Source of the DNA: Serpens sp964410065 | GTDB lineage: Bacteria; Pseudomonadota; Gammaproteobacteria; Pseudomonadales; Pseudomonadaceae | Assembly (NCBI GenBank): GCA_964410065.1 | Contig: CAYPFO010000027.1 | Coordinates: forward strand, 1 to 40,258 | Length of the DNA: 40,258 nt | Direction of reading: 5' to 3' | Part shown: in pieces, positions 1 through 8,595 of the stretch | Position numbering within the stretch: position 1 is the stretch's first letter | Layout: the number at the start of each line of letters is the position of its first letter | Notes under the pieces: generated by a model | Databases searched by the model: none | Told to the model about the DNA's origin: nothing | The model's input: the letters and a program-made list of their open reading frames with translations, nothing else | Position numbers and translations under genes: made by a program

Positions 1-892
<892 letters not shown>

Positions 893-992
893 GCCATCGC
901 TCCACGGGGTAGTACGAAAACCTGAGATTCTACTGGTCCCTGCGCGCAAATTACAGCGCCGCATGCCCCGGCGGTGCGGATTGCGCCCCGAT

Positions 993-1916
993 TCAGGCCG
1001 GGTTGGCGACGCCCTGGCCTTTGGCGACTTGCTCTTGATTCACTGCGGAGGGCTCAACGCGATCGAGATAGAGCGTCACGCGACGGTTCTTCGCCTTGTT
1101 GGCTTCACTGCTGTTGGGCACCAGCGGGTAGCGTTCGCCATGAAAACGCACCGTGATGTGCTCTTCGGGGATGCCGTTGGCTTTCAAGTAATTGGCCACG
1201 GCCAAGGCCCGGCGGCGCGACAGATCGCGGTTGGTCAGCCGGTTTCCGGTATTGTCCGAATGCCCTTCGAGCTGGATCTGGTTGATGCTCGGATCGGCCT
1301 TGAGCAACAGCAGGACACGATCGAGCTCCACACGAGTCGCCTCGTCCAGGTCGATACCGCTGTAGGCGAAGCCCAGCTGCAGGCGCTTGACCTGGTCGAA
1401 ATTCACCGGCAACAGCTGCGTCGCGCAAAGCTGGTAGTCCGCGTAGGCCTTGCCGAAACTCACCGGCAGCAGGCGCACCTCCAATGTTTCGTTGGTCTGC
1501 CAGGTGCGGTGGCGCACCAGCGGGGCACGCCCTTCCAGCAAGCCGGTGAGCAGACGCGCCGCCTGCAGCTGGCTGCTGCGCAGCGATACTTCGCCCTCGC
1601 CAACTGACACCTTGCCCAGATCAATGTCCTTGCGCTCCGGTTGCCAGGGCGCCGCCGCCGCCAGCAAGCTCGCCGAGCCCGGACGCATCCAGCGTTGGTG
1701 GCTGACCAGGCGGAACGTGGCCTGCTCGCCGGCACGGCGCACGAACTGCCCGGCACCGAACTTGTTGACCGGCTGCGTCAAACGGCATTCGAACTGGTCA
1801 CCCTCGACCTGCCATTGCGCATGCTCCAGGCGAGGCTGAAACGACAAGGCGGCAGCCGGCAGGCTGACGAGCAAGCTGACGAACAGACTGGGCAGGATGA
1901 GGTAGCGCTGGCGCAC
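993..1916 (-). CDS. motY: Flagellar motor stator accessory protein MotY (OmpA-like)
   Basis: MotY forms part of the T-ring that stabilises stator units around the polar flagellar motor in Pseudomonas and Vibrio. The C-terminal half is an OmpA-like peptidoglycan-binding domain with the hallmark run LEGHSDNTG, then NRDLSRRRA and NKAKNRRV. The N-terminal part (about 130 residues after the signal) matches the MotY-specific domain rather than a porin barrel. I chose the GTG at 1916 because it is directly followed by a signal peptide (RQRYLILPSLFVSLLVSLPAAALS) and preceded by GGAG at a good distance. This gives 307 residues. A longer reading from ATG 2024 would bury the signal peptide. The position between argG and pyrC is the one I recall for motY in P. 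aeruginosa. It stands alone, away from other motility genes. Confidence 0.88.
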   Translation of the reverse strand: MRQRYLILPSLFVSLLVSLPAAALSFQPRLEHAQWQVEGDQFECRLTQPVNKFGAGQFVRRAGEQATFRLVSHQRWMRPGSASLLAAAAPWQPERKDIDLGKVSVGEGEVSLRSSQLQAARLLTGLLEGRAPLVRHRTWQTNETLEVRLLPVSFGKAYADYQLCATQLLPVNFDQVKRLQLGFAYSGIDLDEATRVELDRVLLLLKADPSINQIQLEGHSDNTGNRLTNRDLSRRRALAVANYLKANGIPEEHITVRFHGERYPLVPNSSEANKAKNRRVTLYLDRVEPSAVNQEQVAKGQGVANPA

Positions 1917-2154
1917 GGAGGGCTCCACGGAATAAGCGGCGTTCCTGTGAAGTATCGGAGCCGGATGAAAAAACTTGAGGGGCAAATCGGTCGCGTAGCG
2001 GTGGTTTTGCGCGAACGCGCACAAATTGAACCCGCCGGCGAGCTTCCAAGGTCCTGTGCTTTATCGGCTTTTTGGCCGACAGGCGATGGCGTGCAGCCGG
2101 AAGCGACGTTTTCCGGTAGCATTCGCGCCACGTTTTACCCGTCTGGAACCTTTG

Positions 2155-3201
2155 ATGACTGACCGTCTGACTCTGCTGCGCCCCGATGATTGGCATATTC
2201 ACCTGCGTGACGGTGCCACCCTGGCGCAAACCGTAGCCGATGCCGCACGCACCTTTGGCCGCGCCATTATCATGCCCAACCTGGTGCCACCGGTTCGCAA
2301 TGCCCGCGAGGCCGACGCCTACCGCCAGCGCATTCTCGCCGCGCGCCCGGCAGCCAGCCGCTTCGAGCCGCTGATGGTGCTGTACCTCACCGACAAGACC
2401 AGCGCCGAAGACATCCGCCAGGCCAAGGCCAGCGGCTTCGTGCATGCCGCCAAGCTTTATCCGGCCGGCGCCACCACCAACTCGGATTCCGGCGTGACCA
2501 GCATTGACGGAATTTTCCCGGTCCTCGAAGCCATGGCCGACGTGGGCCTGCCGCTACTGGTGCACGGCGAAGTCACGCGCAACGAGATCGACGTGTTCGA
2601 CCGTGAAAAAGCCTTCATCGACGAGCACATGAGCCGCGTCGTGGAGCGTTTCCCGACCCTGAAAGTGGTGTTCGAACACATCACCACTGCCGAGGCCGCG
2701 CAGTTCGTGCGCGAAGCATCGGCCAATGTCGGCGCCACCATCACTGCCCATCACCTGCTGTACAACCGCAACCACATGCTGGTTGGCGGCATTCGTCCGC
2801 ACCTGTACTGCCTGCCGATCCTCAAGCGCAACGTGCATCAGGACGCTCTGCTGGACGCTGCCACCAGCGGCAATCCGAAGTTCTTCCTGGGCACCGACTC
2901 GGCGCCCCACGCCCAGCATGCCAAGGAAGCCGCCTGCGGCTGTGCCGGCTGCTACACCGCGTACGCCGCCATCGAGCTGTATGCCGAGGCCTTCGAGCAG
3001 CGCAATGCCCTGGACAAACTGGAAGGTTTCGCCAGCCTGTTCGGTGCCGATTTCTATGGCCTGCCGCGCAATACCGATCGCATCACCTTGGTGCGCGAGG
3101 ACTGGACCGCACCGGCCAGCCTGCCGTTTGGCGATCAGCGCCTGATGCCGCTGCGTGCCGGCGAAATTCTGCGTTGGCGCCTGCTGGAGACCCAAGCGTG
3201 A
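2155..3201 (+). CDS. pyrC: Dihydroorotase
   Basis: Dihydroorotase reversibly cyclises carbamoyl-aspartate to dihydroorotate, the third step of UMP synthesis. The 348-residue protein begins MTDRLTLLRPDDWHIHLRDG, with the HxH zinc pair of class II (PyrC-type) enzymes. KLYPAGATTNSD contains the carboxylated lysine. Further zinc-site residues lie in LVHGEVT, FEHITT and HHLLYNRNH, and the active-site Asp is in FLGTDSAPHA. The start at 2155 is preceded by GGAA. An in-frame upstream extension to 2026 reads non-conserved sequence and was rejected. It is divergent from motY across 238 bases and overlaps rnt by three bases at its stop, so the two are probably co-transcribed. Length and motifs fit the family fully. 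Confidence 0.97.
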   Translation: MTDRLTLLRPDDWHIHLRDGATLAQTVADAARTFGRAIIMPNLVPPVRNAREADAYRQRILAARPAASRFEPLMVLYLTDKTSAEDIRQAKASGFVHAAKLYPAGATTNSDSGVTSIDGIFPVLEAMADVGLPLLVHGEVTRNEIDVFDREKAFIDEHMSRVVERFPTLKVVFEHITTAEAAQFVREASANVGATITAHHLLYNRNHMLVGGIRPHLYCLPILKRNVHQDALLDAATSGNPKFFLGTDSAPHAQHAKEAACGCAGCYTAYAAIELYAEAFEQRNALDKLEGFASLFGADFYGLPRNTDRITLVREDWTAPASLPFGDQRLMPLRAGEILRWRLLETQA

Positions 3202-3869
3202 GTGAAGATCTGTACGACGACGAACTTGAAGATCGTCCCTCCGCCGACTTGCGCCATCCCATGGCACGCCGCTTTCGCGGCTACCTGCCGGTGGTCATCG
3301 ATGTCGAGACCGGCGGTTTCAACTGCCAGACCGATGCGTTGCTGGAGATAGCCGCCGTCACCATCGCCATGGATGAACAGGGCCTGCTTTATCCGGACCA
3401 CACCTACTTCCATCGCGTCGAACCCTTTGCAGGCGCCAACATCGAGCAGGCGGCCCTGGATTTCACCGGCATCAAGCTGGACCACCCGCTGCGCATGGCA
3501 GTGAGCGAAGAGCACGCGCTGACCGATATTTTTCGCGGCGTGCGCAAATCGCTCAAGGCCAATGACTGCAAGCGCGCCGTCCTGGTCGGCCACAACAGCA
3601 GCTTCGACCTGGGCTTCCTGAATGCCGCCGTGCTGCGTACCGGTATCAAGCGCAACCCGTTCCATCCGTTCTCCAGCTTCGATACCGCCACCTTGGCCGG
3701 ACTCGCCTACGGGCAGACTGTACTGGCCAAGGCCTGCCAGGCCGCGGGCATCGACTTCGACGGACGCGAAGCGCACTCGGCGCGCTACGACACCGAGAAA
3801 ACCGCCGAACTGTTCTGCGGCATCGTCAACCGTTGGAAGGAAATGGGCGGCTGGGACCTGAACGACTAA
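3198..3869 (+). CDS. rnt: Ribonuclease T
   Basis: RNase T is a DEDDh 3'-5' exoribonuclease that trims the 3' ends of tRNA (end turnover), 5S and 23S rRNA, working as a homodimer. The DEDDh residues are visible: Asp35 and Glu37 in IDVETGGFN, Asp137 in HNSSFDLGFL, and His193 with Asp198 in AHSARYDTE. The five-residue His-Asp spacing is that of the family. The start is GTG at 3198, which overlaps the pyrC stop, with GGAG nine bases upstream inside pyrC. This gives 223 residues, normal for Pseudomonas. The overlap suggests translational coupling to pyrC. A longer in-frame reading from 3174 lies inside pyrC and adds no conserved sequence. Confidence 0.96.
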   Translation: MSEDLYDDELEDRPSADLRHPMARRFRGYLPVVIDVETGGFNCQTDALLEIAAVTIAMDEQGLLYPDHTYFHRVEPFAGANIEQAALDFTGIKLDHPLRMAVSEEHALTDIFRGVRKSLKANDCKRAVLVGHNSSFDLGFLNAAVLRTGIKRNPFHPFSSFDTATLAGLAYGQTVLAKACQAAGIDFDGREAHSARYDTEKTAELFCGIVNRWKEMGGWDLND

Positions 3870-3884
3870 GTCTCCCATCCATGC

Positions 3885-3915
3885 ACATGGCGCAGCCGAT
3901 CAGCCTGCGCCATGT
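3885..3915 (+). terminator. Possible stem-loop terminator after rnt
   Basis: An 11-bp perfect inverted repeat (ACATGGCGCAG against CTGCGCCATGT) with a 9-base loop lies 16 bases after the rnt stop. The T-tract is weak and delayed (ATTTTG about six bases on), so this could also be an mRNA-stabilising hairpin. Confidence 0.45.
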
Positions 3916-4001
3916 CGCGCATTTTGCCTGCCCTATCCCCCTTCTTATTCGCTTGGCTTGGATACCCGCCTCGGACCCTGCCGCTCATCCGAGCAAGCTT
4001 T

Positions 4002-4020
4002 GACAATCATTCTCATTACC
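4002..4020 (+). promoter_or_regulatory. Fur box upstream of bfd
   Basis: The 19 bases GACAATCATTCTCATTACC match the classical Fur consensus at 14 of 19 positions by eye, including the GA.AAT and TCATTA cores. It sits about 45 bases before the bfd start, where a repressor would block the promoter. Bfd is needed to release iron from bacterioferritin when iron is scarce, so iron-dependent repression by Fur fits. The consensus is established knowledge; binding here is inferred. Confidence 0.75.
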
Positions 4021-4063
4021 ATTAGTATCCGCCGCATCCAGTCAAGCGTAACGAGTAGTGCTT

Positions 4064-4285
4064 ATGTACGTCTGTCTTTGCCAGGGTGTCACCGACGGTC
4101 ATATCCGTGATGCGATCTACGATGGCTGCTGCAGCTATCGCGAAGTACGAGAAACCTTGGGCGTAGGCACGCAATGCGGCAAATGCGCGTGCGTTGCCAA
4201 GCAAGTGGTACGTGAAACCATCAGTGAGGTTCAGGCCGGGCAATCCTCCATGCTCGCCTACCCTGCCAGCTTCAGCGTTGCCTGA
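4064..4285 (+). CDS. bfd: Bacterioferritin-associated ferredoxin Bfd
   Basis: Bfd is a small [2Fe-2S] protein that binds bacterioferritin and passes electrons to its heme, so stored Fe(III) is reduced and released. The 73-residue protein starts MYVCLCQGVTD and has the four cluster cysteines Cys4, Cys6, Cys38 and Cys41 (CxC ... CGKC), the arrangement peculiar to Bfd-type clusters. The ATG at 4064 is used rather than the GTG two codons earlier because family members begin at MYVCLC. The Fur box lies just upstream, a terminator follows, and bfr follows on the same strand as a separate unit. Identification is very secure. Confidence 0.97.
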   Translation: MYVCLCQGVTDGHIRDAIYDGCCSYREVRETLGVGTQCGKCACVAKQVVRETISEVQAGQSSMLAYPASFSVA

Positions 4286-4306
4286 CCCCGTCAGGGAAAG
4301 GTCACC

Positions 4307-4330
4307 AAGCCGGGCTCTGCCCGGCTTTTT
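4307..4330 (+). terminator. Rho-independent terminator after bfd
   Basis: Nine-bp stem AAGCCGGGC / GCCCGGCTT with a TCT loop running into a T-tract, 21 bases after the bfd stop. It separates bfd from bfr transcription. Confidence 0.88.
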
Positions 4331-4408
4331 CATGGCCGCACGAACTGCCCGCGCAGCGCAACGCTGACTGTAATGAGAGTGTTTCGTTTTGCGATCAAGG
4401 ACTTAGGT

Positions 4409-4437
4409 TTGACACTGGCAGGCCCCGAAGCCAGACT
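4409..4437 (+). promoter_or_regulatory. Possible sigma-70 promoter of bfr
   Basis: A perfect TTGACA -35 box at 4409-4414 is followed after 17 bases by CAGACT, a weak -10 (three of six). It lies 34 bases before the bfr start. The poor -10 leaves this uncertain. The rest of 4331-4470 holds no other recognisable feature. Confidence 0.35.
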
Positions 4438-4470
4438 TCCACTTCTCTCCATCTTGCCAGGCGGGCCATC

Positions 4471-4941
4471 ATGAAAGGCGACAAGCAAGTCATTCAGCAC
4501 CTCAACAAGATCCTTGGCAACGAGCTGGTCGCGATCAACCAGTATTTTCTGCATGCTCGCATGTATGAAAACTGGGGCCTGAACAAGCTCGGCAAGCACG
4601 AGTATCACGAGTCCATCGACGAAATGAAGCATGCGGACAAGCTGACCCAGCGCATCCTCTTTCTCGAAGGCCTGCCCAACCTGCAGGATCTCGGCAAACT
4701 GCAGATCGGCGAAAACCCGCGTGAAATGCTCGAGAGCGACTTGCGTCTGGAGCATGCCGGCTTGATCGACCTGCGCGCCGCCATCGCTTATTGCGAGAGC
4801 GTCGGCGATTACGGCAGCCGTGACCTGTTGGAAGACATCCTCGAATCCGAGGAGGAGCACGTTGACTGGCTGGAAACCCAGCTCAGCCTGATCGGCTCGA
4901 TCGGCCTGGAAAATTACCTGCAATCCCAGATGGGCGACTAA
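4471..4941 (+). CDS. bfr: Bacterioferritin (BfrB type)
   Basis: Bacterioferritin assembles as a 24-subunit shell that oxidises and stores iron and holds heme between subunit pairs. The 156-residue protein has the complete ferroxidase set in family numbering: Glu18, Glu51, His54, Glu94, Glu127 and His130. It also has the heme-binding Met52 in SIDEMKHAD. These all match the heme-containing P. aeruginosa BfrB rather than ferritin-like FtnA. The start at 4471 is the conserved MKGDK. It lies downstream of bfd, its reductase partner, but is separated from it by a terminator. This lets storage and release be controlled oppositely. It is followed by a strong bidirectional terminator shared with grxD. 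Confidence 0.97.
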   Translation: MKGDKQVIQHLNKILGNELVAINQYFLHARMYENWGLNKLGKHEYHESIDEMKHADKLTQRILFLEGLPNLQDLGKLQIGENPREMLESDLRLEHAGLIDLRAAIAYCESVGDYGSRDLLEDILESEEEHVDWLETQLSLIGSIGLENYLQSQMGD

Positions 4942-4963
4942 ATCGCTCACTCGCGAACGCCAC

Positions 4964-5000
4964 GCATAAAAAAACCCGCCGATTGGCGGGTTTTTTATGC
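4964..5000. terminator. Bidirectional terminator between bfr and grxD
   Basis: A near-perfect palindrome with ACCCGCC / GGCGGGT stem and A-tract / T-tract flanks on both sides. It serves the convergent genes bfr (+) and grxD (-), only a few bases from either stop. Confidence 0.93.
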
Positions 5001-5007
5001 GGCCGAT

Positions 5008-5334
5008 TCAGGCTTGGGCCTTGGCTACCGCTTCTTTGATCAGGGTCTGCAGTTCACCCTTCTCAAACATCTCGCTGATGATGTCACTGCCGCCGACCAG
5101 CTCACCGCCCACCCACAACTGAGGGAAGGTCGGCCAATTGGCATAGGCCGGCAGGTTGGCGCGGATTTCGGGGTTTTGCAAAATGTCCACGTAGGCGAAC
5201 TTTTCGCCGCAGCCCATCACGGCCTGCGCGGCACGTGAGGAAAAACCACACTGCGGGGCATTGGGCGAGCCTTTCATGTACAGCAGGACGGTATTGCTGG
5301 CGATCTGCTCTTTGATGGTTTCGATGATATCCAT
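5008..5334 (-). CDS. grxD: Monothiol glutaredoxin Grx4/GrxD
   Basis: GrxD-type monothiol glutaredoxins hold a labile [2Fe-2S] cluster bridged by two subunits and glutathione, and deliver Fe-S clusters and sense iron rather than act as reductases. The 108-residue protein has the diagnostic CGFS active site at residues 29-32, followed by WPTFPQLWVGGELVGGSDI, including the cis-Pro TFP and the GG glutathione-binding residues. The start is preceded by GAGGTG. Its neighbourhood with bfd and bfr fits a cluster for iron handling. A likely -10 box (TACAAT on the minus strand) lies at 5386-5391. Very secure. Confidence 0.96.
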   Translation of the reverse strand: MDIIETIKEQIASNTVLLYMKGSPNAPQCGFSSRAAQAVMGCGEKFAYVDILQNPEIRANLPAYANWPTFPQLWVGGELVGGSDIISEMFEKGELQTLIKEAVAKAQA

Positions 5335-5528
5335 GGGGCACCTCGGCTAAAACGATTGCCGACCCAGGTCGGCGGGCAGGCGGCGATTGTAGCGGAAAAC
5401 CCAGCAGGACGCTCAGTCTTACTGCCCCTGACAAGCCCGCAACTTTCCGCTTGGCTTGCCCTGCTGTGGCCTATTCTTGTGAGGTTCCAAACTGCGGGCC
5501 GAGAAAATGTGACGTAATGCGGGGCAAT

Positions 5529-5558
5529 TTGCACCGACGCGACATTTCCCGATAAGAT
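5529..5558 (+). promoter_or_regulatory. argF promoter with overlapping ArgR half-site
   Basis: A plausible sigma-70 promoter reads TTGCAC (5529-5534), an 18-base spacer, then TAAGAT (5553-5558). On the minus strand, 5544 to 5529 reads TGTCGC, eight bases, AA, which is the half-site consensus I recall for the Pseudomonas arginine regulator ArgR. It covers the -35 box, as expected for arginine repression of argF. A second clean half-site is not evident. The 335-base gap between grxD and argF otherwise contains the grxD promoter region (about 5386) and a long argF leader without further structure that I can see. Confidence 0.55.
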
Positions 5559-5669
5559 CCGGCCCTTTCCCATTTCGTCGCCACGAGCGACCTCATAGCG
5601 CAGGTCTTTCTGGTTGTGTTGGCGTTTTTCGCCACCGAGCCTGACAGCGTTGTAATTAAGGTAATGAAA

Positions 5670-6590
5670 ATGAGCGCACGGCACTTTCTTTCGCTGATGG
5701 ATTGCACTCCCGAGGAGCTGAACGGCCTGCTGCGCCGCGCCATCGAGCTGAAAGACCTGCGCAACCGCAACATGATCTTCGAGCCGCTGAAAAACCGCGT
5801 GCTGGGGATGATCTTCGAGAAAGCCTCGACCCGTACCCGCCTGTCGTTCGAGGCCGGCATGGTCCAGCTCGGCGGTCACGGCATGTTCCTTTCTCCGCGC
5901 GATACCCAGCTGGGCCGTGGCGAGCCGATCAGCGACAGCGCCATCGTCATGTCGAGCATGCTCGACGGCATCATGATCCGTACCTTTGCCCACAGCACCC
6001 TGACCGAATTCGCCGCCCATTCGCGCGTGCCGGTCATCAATGGACTGTCCGATGAGCTGCACCCATGCCAGTTGCTGGCCGACATGCAGACCTTCCTCGA
6101 AAAGCGTGGCAGCATCGCCGGCAAGACCGTGGTGTGGATTGGCGACGGCAACAACATGTGCAACACCTATATAGAAGCGGCCATCCAGTTCAACTTCCAG
6201 CTGCGTATCGCCTGCCCGGCCGGTTACGAACCCAGCGCCACACTGCTCGCCAAGGCAGGCGACCGTGTGCAAGTCATGCGCGATCCGCGCGAAGCGGTAG
6301 CCGGTGCGCACTTGGTGAGCACCGATGTGTGGACCTCCATGGGGCAGGAAGAAGAAGCCGAAGAGCGCCTGGCCAGCTTCCGTCCCTACCAGGTCACCCG
6401 CGAGCTGCTCGACCTTGCCGTCGATGACGTGCTGTTCATGCACTGCCTGCCCGCGCACCGGGGCGAAGAGATCAGCCTCGATCTGCTCGACGACCCGCGC
6501 TCCGTGGCCTGGGACCAGGCGGAAAACCGTCTGCACGCCCAGAAAGCCCTGCTCGAATTCCTCATCGAACCGGCCTACACCAACGCATGA
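5670..6590 (+). CDS. argF: Ornithine carbamoyltransferase, anabolic
   Basis: ArgF transfers the carbamoyl group from carbamoyl phosphate to ornithine, giving citrulline, which ArgG at the left end of the window then uses. The 306-residue protein has the carbamoyl-phosphate loop STRTR (residues 53-57), HPCQLLAD, the ornithine-binding loop around WTSMGQEEE, and HCLPAHRG with the catalytic Cys. The Pseudomonas anabolic enzyme (short, starting MSARHFLSLMD) is matched rather than the catabolic ArcB. The ATG at 5670 is preferred over 5664 because AAGG is eight bases before it but only two before the other. The stop overlaps the start of the following ABC ATPase by four bases. Confidence 0.96.
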   Translation: MSARHFLSLMDCTPEELNGLLRRAIELKDLRNRNMIFEPLKNRVLGMIFEKASTRTRLSFEAGMVQLGGHGMFLSPRDTQLGRGEPISDSAIVMSSMLDGIMIRTFAHSTLTEFAAHSRVPVINGLSDELHPCQLLADMQTFLEKRGSIAGKTVVWIGDGNNMCNTYIEAAIQFNFQLRIACPAGYEPSATLLAKAGDRVQVMRDPREAVAGAHLVSTDVWTSMGQEEEAEERLASFRPYQVTRELLDLAVDDVLFMHCLPAHRGEEISLDLLDDPRSVAWDQAENRLHAQKALLEFLIEPAYTNA

Positions 6591-7696
6591 GTAACGAACT
6601 GCTGCTCAACCTGCACGATCTGGACTGCGGCTACAAAGAGCAGAAAATCGTTCAAGGCCTCAATCTGCACCTGAACAACGGCGATATCGGTTGCCTGCTC
6701 GGCCCCTCCGGATGCGGCAAGACCACCACCCTGCGCGCCATCGCGGGGTTCGAGTCGGTGTTTGACGGTGAGATCCGTCTGGCGGGTGAAGTCATCTCCC
6801 GCGCCGGGTTTACCCTCGCGCCGGAAAAACGCCGCATCGGCATGGTCTTCCAAGACTACGCGCTGTTCCCCCACTTGAACGTGACAGACAACGTGGCGTT
6901 CGGCATTCGCAAACACCCCGAGTGCGCGCGCATCACGGCCGAAATGCTTGACCTGGTCAAGCTCGGCCACCTGGGCAAGCGCTACCCCCATGAACTGTCT
7001 GGCGGCCAGCAACAGCGCGTGGCACTGGCTCGTGCGCTGGCGCCGCAGCCGCGCCTGTTGCTGCTCGACGAGCCCTTCTCGAATCTGGATATCGAGCTGC
7101 GCCGCAAGCTCAGCCACGAGGTGCGCGAGATTCTCAAGGCACGCGGCACCAGCGGCATTCTGGTCACCCATGATCAGGAAGAGGCCTTTGCCGTCAGCGA
7201 CCAGGTCGGGGTATTCCGCGACGGCCGCCTCGAGCAGTGGGACACGCCCTACAACCTCTATCACGAGCCGGTGACACCTTTTGTCGCCAGCTTTATCGGC
7301 CAGGGTTACTTCATTCGTGGCCAGTTGCTGTCGCCGGAAACCGTGCACACCGAACTGGGTGTAATCCATGGCAACCGGGCCTATAACATGCCCGTCGGCA
7401 GTGCCGTGGATGTGCTGCTACGCCCGGACGACATTATCTGCGACCCGGACAGCCCGCAAAAAGCCCTGATCATCGACAAGACGTTCCTCGGCGCCTCGAC
7501 GCTCTACCTTCTACAGCTGTCGACCGGCACTCAGCTGGAGTCGATTTTCCCCAGCCATGCCGACCACTGGATTGGTGAGAACGTCGGCATTCGCGTGGCC
7601 GCCGATCACCTGGTGATCTTCCCTGCCCAAGGCAGCGTTGCTGCCCATACCACCCTGCCCGAATCCGGCGTTCGTCGTTTTAGCAGCGCCAGCTGA
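6587..7696 (+). CDS. ABC transporter ATP-binding protein (FbpC/PotA-like)
   Basis: This is a 369-residue ATPase of the importer class that serves iron(III), polyamine, or thiosulfate-type systems. Walker A is GPSGCGKTT (about 39-47), then the Q-loop MVFQDYALFPHLNV, signature LSGGQQQR, Walker B LLLLDEPFSNLD and the switch H in VTHDQEEA. Residues from about 240 onward form a TOBE/MOP-like regulatory domain. No permease or binding protein is adjacent, so the substrate is unknown. The start overlaps the argF stop (ATGA), which implies translational coupling and expression with arginine synthesis. The same pairing is what I recall in P. aeruginosa. The family is certain; the transport role is only inferred, and an FbpC-like iron role is the nearest guess. 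Confidence 0.9.
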   Translation: MSNELLLNLHDLDCGYKEQKIVQGLNLHLNNGDIGCLLGPSGCGKTTTLRAIAGFESVFDGEIRLAGEVISRAGFTLAPEKRRIGMVFQDYALFPHLNVTDNVAFGIRKHPECARITAEMLDLVKLGHLGKRYPHELSGGQQQRVALARALAPQPRLLLLDEPFSNLDIELRRKLSHEVREILKARGTSGILVTHDQEEAFAVSDQVGVFRDGRLEQWDTPYNLYHEPVTPFVASFIGQGYFIRGQLLSPETVHTELGVIHGNRAYNMPVGSAVDVLLRPDDIICDPDSPQKALIIDKTFLGASTLYLLQLSTGTQLESIFPSHADHWIGENVGIRVAADHLVIFPAQGSVAAHTTLPESGVRRFSSAS

Positions 7697-7700
7697 GCCC

Positions 7701-7734
7701 ATTCCCCGGGGCTGACCGTGCCCCCGGGAATTTT
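7701..7734 (+). terminator. Terminator after the argF-ABC unit
   Basis: A GC-rich stem ATTCCCCGGGGC / GCCCCCGGGAAT with one mismatch and a 7-base loop is followed by TTTT. It lies five bases after the ABC gene stop and directly before the end of the convergent PhzF-like gene. Confidence 0.75.
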
Positions 7735-7738
7735 CCCG

Positions 7739-8524
7739 TCAGTCCAGGTACAACTCGCCGCGCGCCACCAGGGTAGCGTGGCCGGCAATCCGTACCCGGT
7801 CACCATCGAGGCGACACTGCAATTCGCCCCCGCGTGCCGAACACTGAAATGCCGTCAGTTGCTCGCGGCCCAGACGCGCGGCCCAATAGGGAGTCAGCGC
7901 GCAATGGGCGGCGCCGGTCACCGGGTCTTCATCGATGCCGATGGCCGGCGCGAAGTAGCGCGAGACGAAGTCGTGGCGGTCCCCCGGTGCGCTGACAATC
8001 ACGCCCTGCCAGGGCAGGCGCGCCAGCTCCGCCAACTGTGGCCGACAGGCACGCACCTGAGCCTCGCTGGCGACAATCACCAGCAGGCTGTCGGTGTTGG
8101 TCAGCACCTGTTGCGGTCTCAGCCCCAGTATCCTGGCCAGCTCCTGCGGAGCCTCCAGGGGACCGGAAGGGATCGCCGGTAAGTCCAGCTCCAGGCGCTC
8201 GCCGAGCCGGCGCACGCGCAGTTCACCGGACAGGCTGGTAAACGACAGGCTGTCGCCCGGCTCGCCATATACGTCGAACAGCACCTTGGCGCTGGCCAGG
8301 GTGGCGTGCCCGCACAGCGGCACCTCGGTCGCTGGAGTGAACCACCGGATATGCCAGACGCCGGCCTCACGCACCAGAAACGCCGTTTCCGCCAGGTTGT
8401 GCTCTGCGGCTATGTGTTGCATTTGCTCGTCGGGCAACCAGCTCTCAAGACGATAGACAATGGCCGGATTACCCGCAAAGGGGCGGTCGCTGAAGGCATC
8501 GACCTGATGGAAAGGCAAGGGCAT
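7739..8524 (-). CDS. PhzF-family isomerase/epimerase-like protein
   Basis: This protein belongs to the PhzF/YddE (diaminopimelate-epimerase fold) family. Here it is a free-standing homologue, not part of a phenazine cluster. The 261 residues show the family hallmarks: FHQVDAFSDRPFAGNPAIV at the N-terminus, the catalytic-type Glu46 in HNLAETAFL, the phosphate-like loop CGHATLASA, and GIDEDPVTGAAHC near the C-terminus. The start at 8524 has GAGGAA six bases upstream; longer in-frame readings run into glpK. It lies 71 bases downstream of glpK on the same strand with no terminator between, so it may be read with glycerol genes. The substrate is unknown. Confidence 0.88.
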   Translation of the reverse strand: MPLPFHQVDAFSDRPFAGNPAIVYRLESWLPDEQMQHIAAEHNLAETAFLVREAGVWHIRWFTPATEVPLCGHATLASAKVLFDVYGEPGDSLSFTSLSGELRVRRLGERLELDLPAIPSGPLEAPQELARILGLRPQQVLTNTDSLLVIVASEAQVRACRPQLAELARLPWQGVIVSAPGDRHDFVSRYFAPAIGIDEDPVTGAAHCALTPYWAARLGREQLTAFQCSARGGELQCRLDGDRVRIAGHATLVARGELYLD

Positions 8525-8595
8525 GACAGTTCCTCGATAGAAAGGGATGGATACGGAGCCTACGTGGAGCCGCAGGGCAGGGACGTGAGGCGTCG

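Noticed and set aside
7739..8524. Phenazine biosynthesis locus suggested by the PhzF-like gene
   Set aside because: No phzA-G partners are present; free-standing PhzF-fold proteins of unknown function are common.
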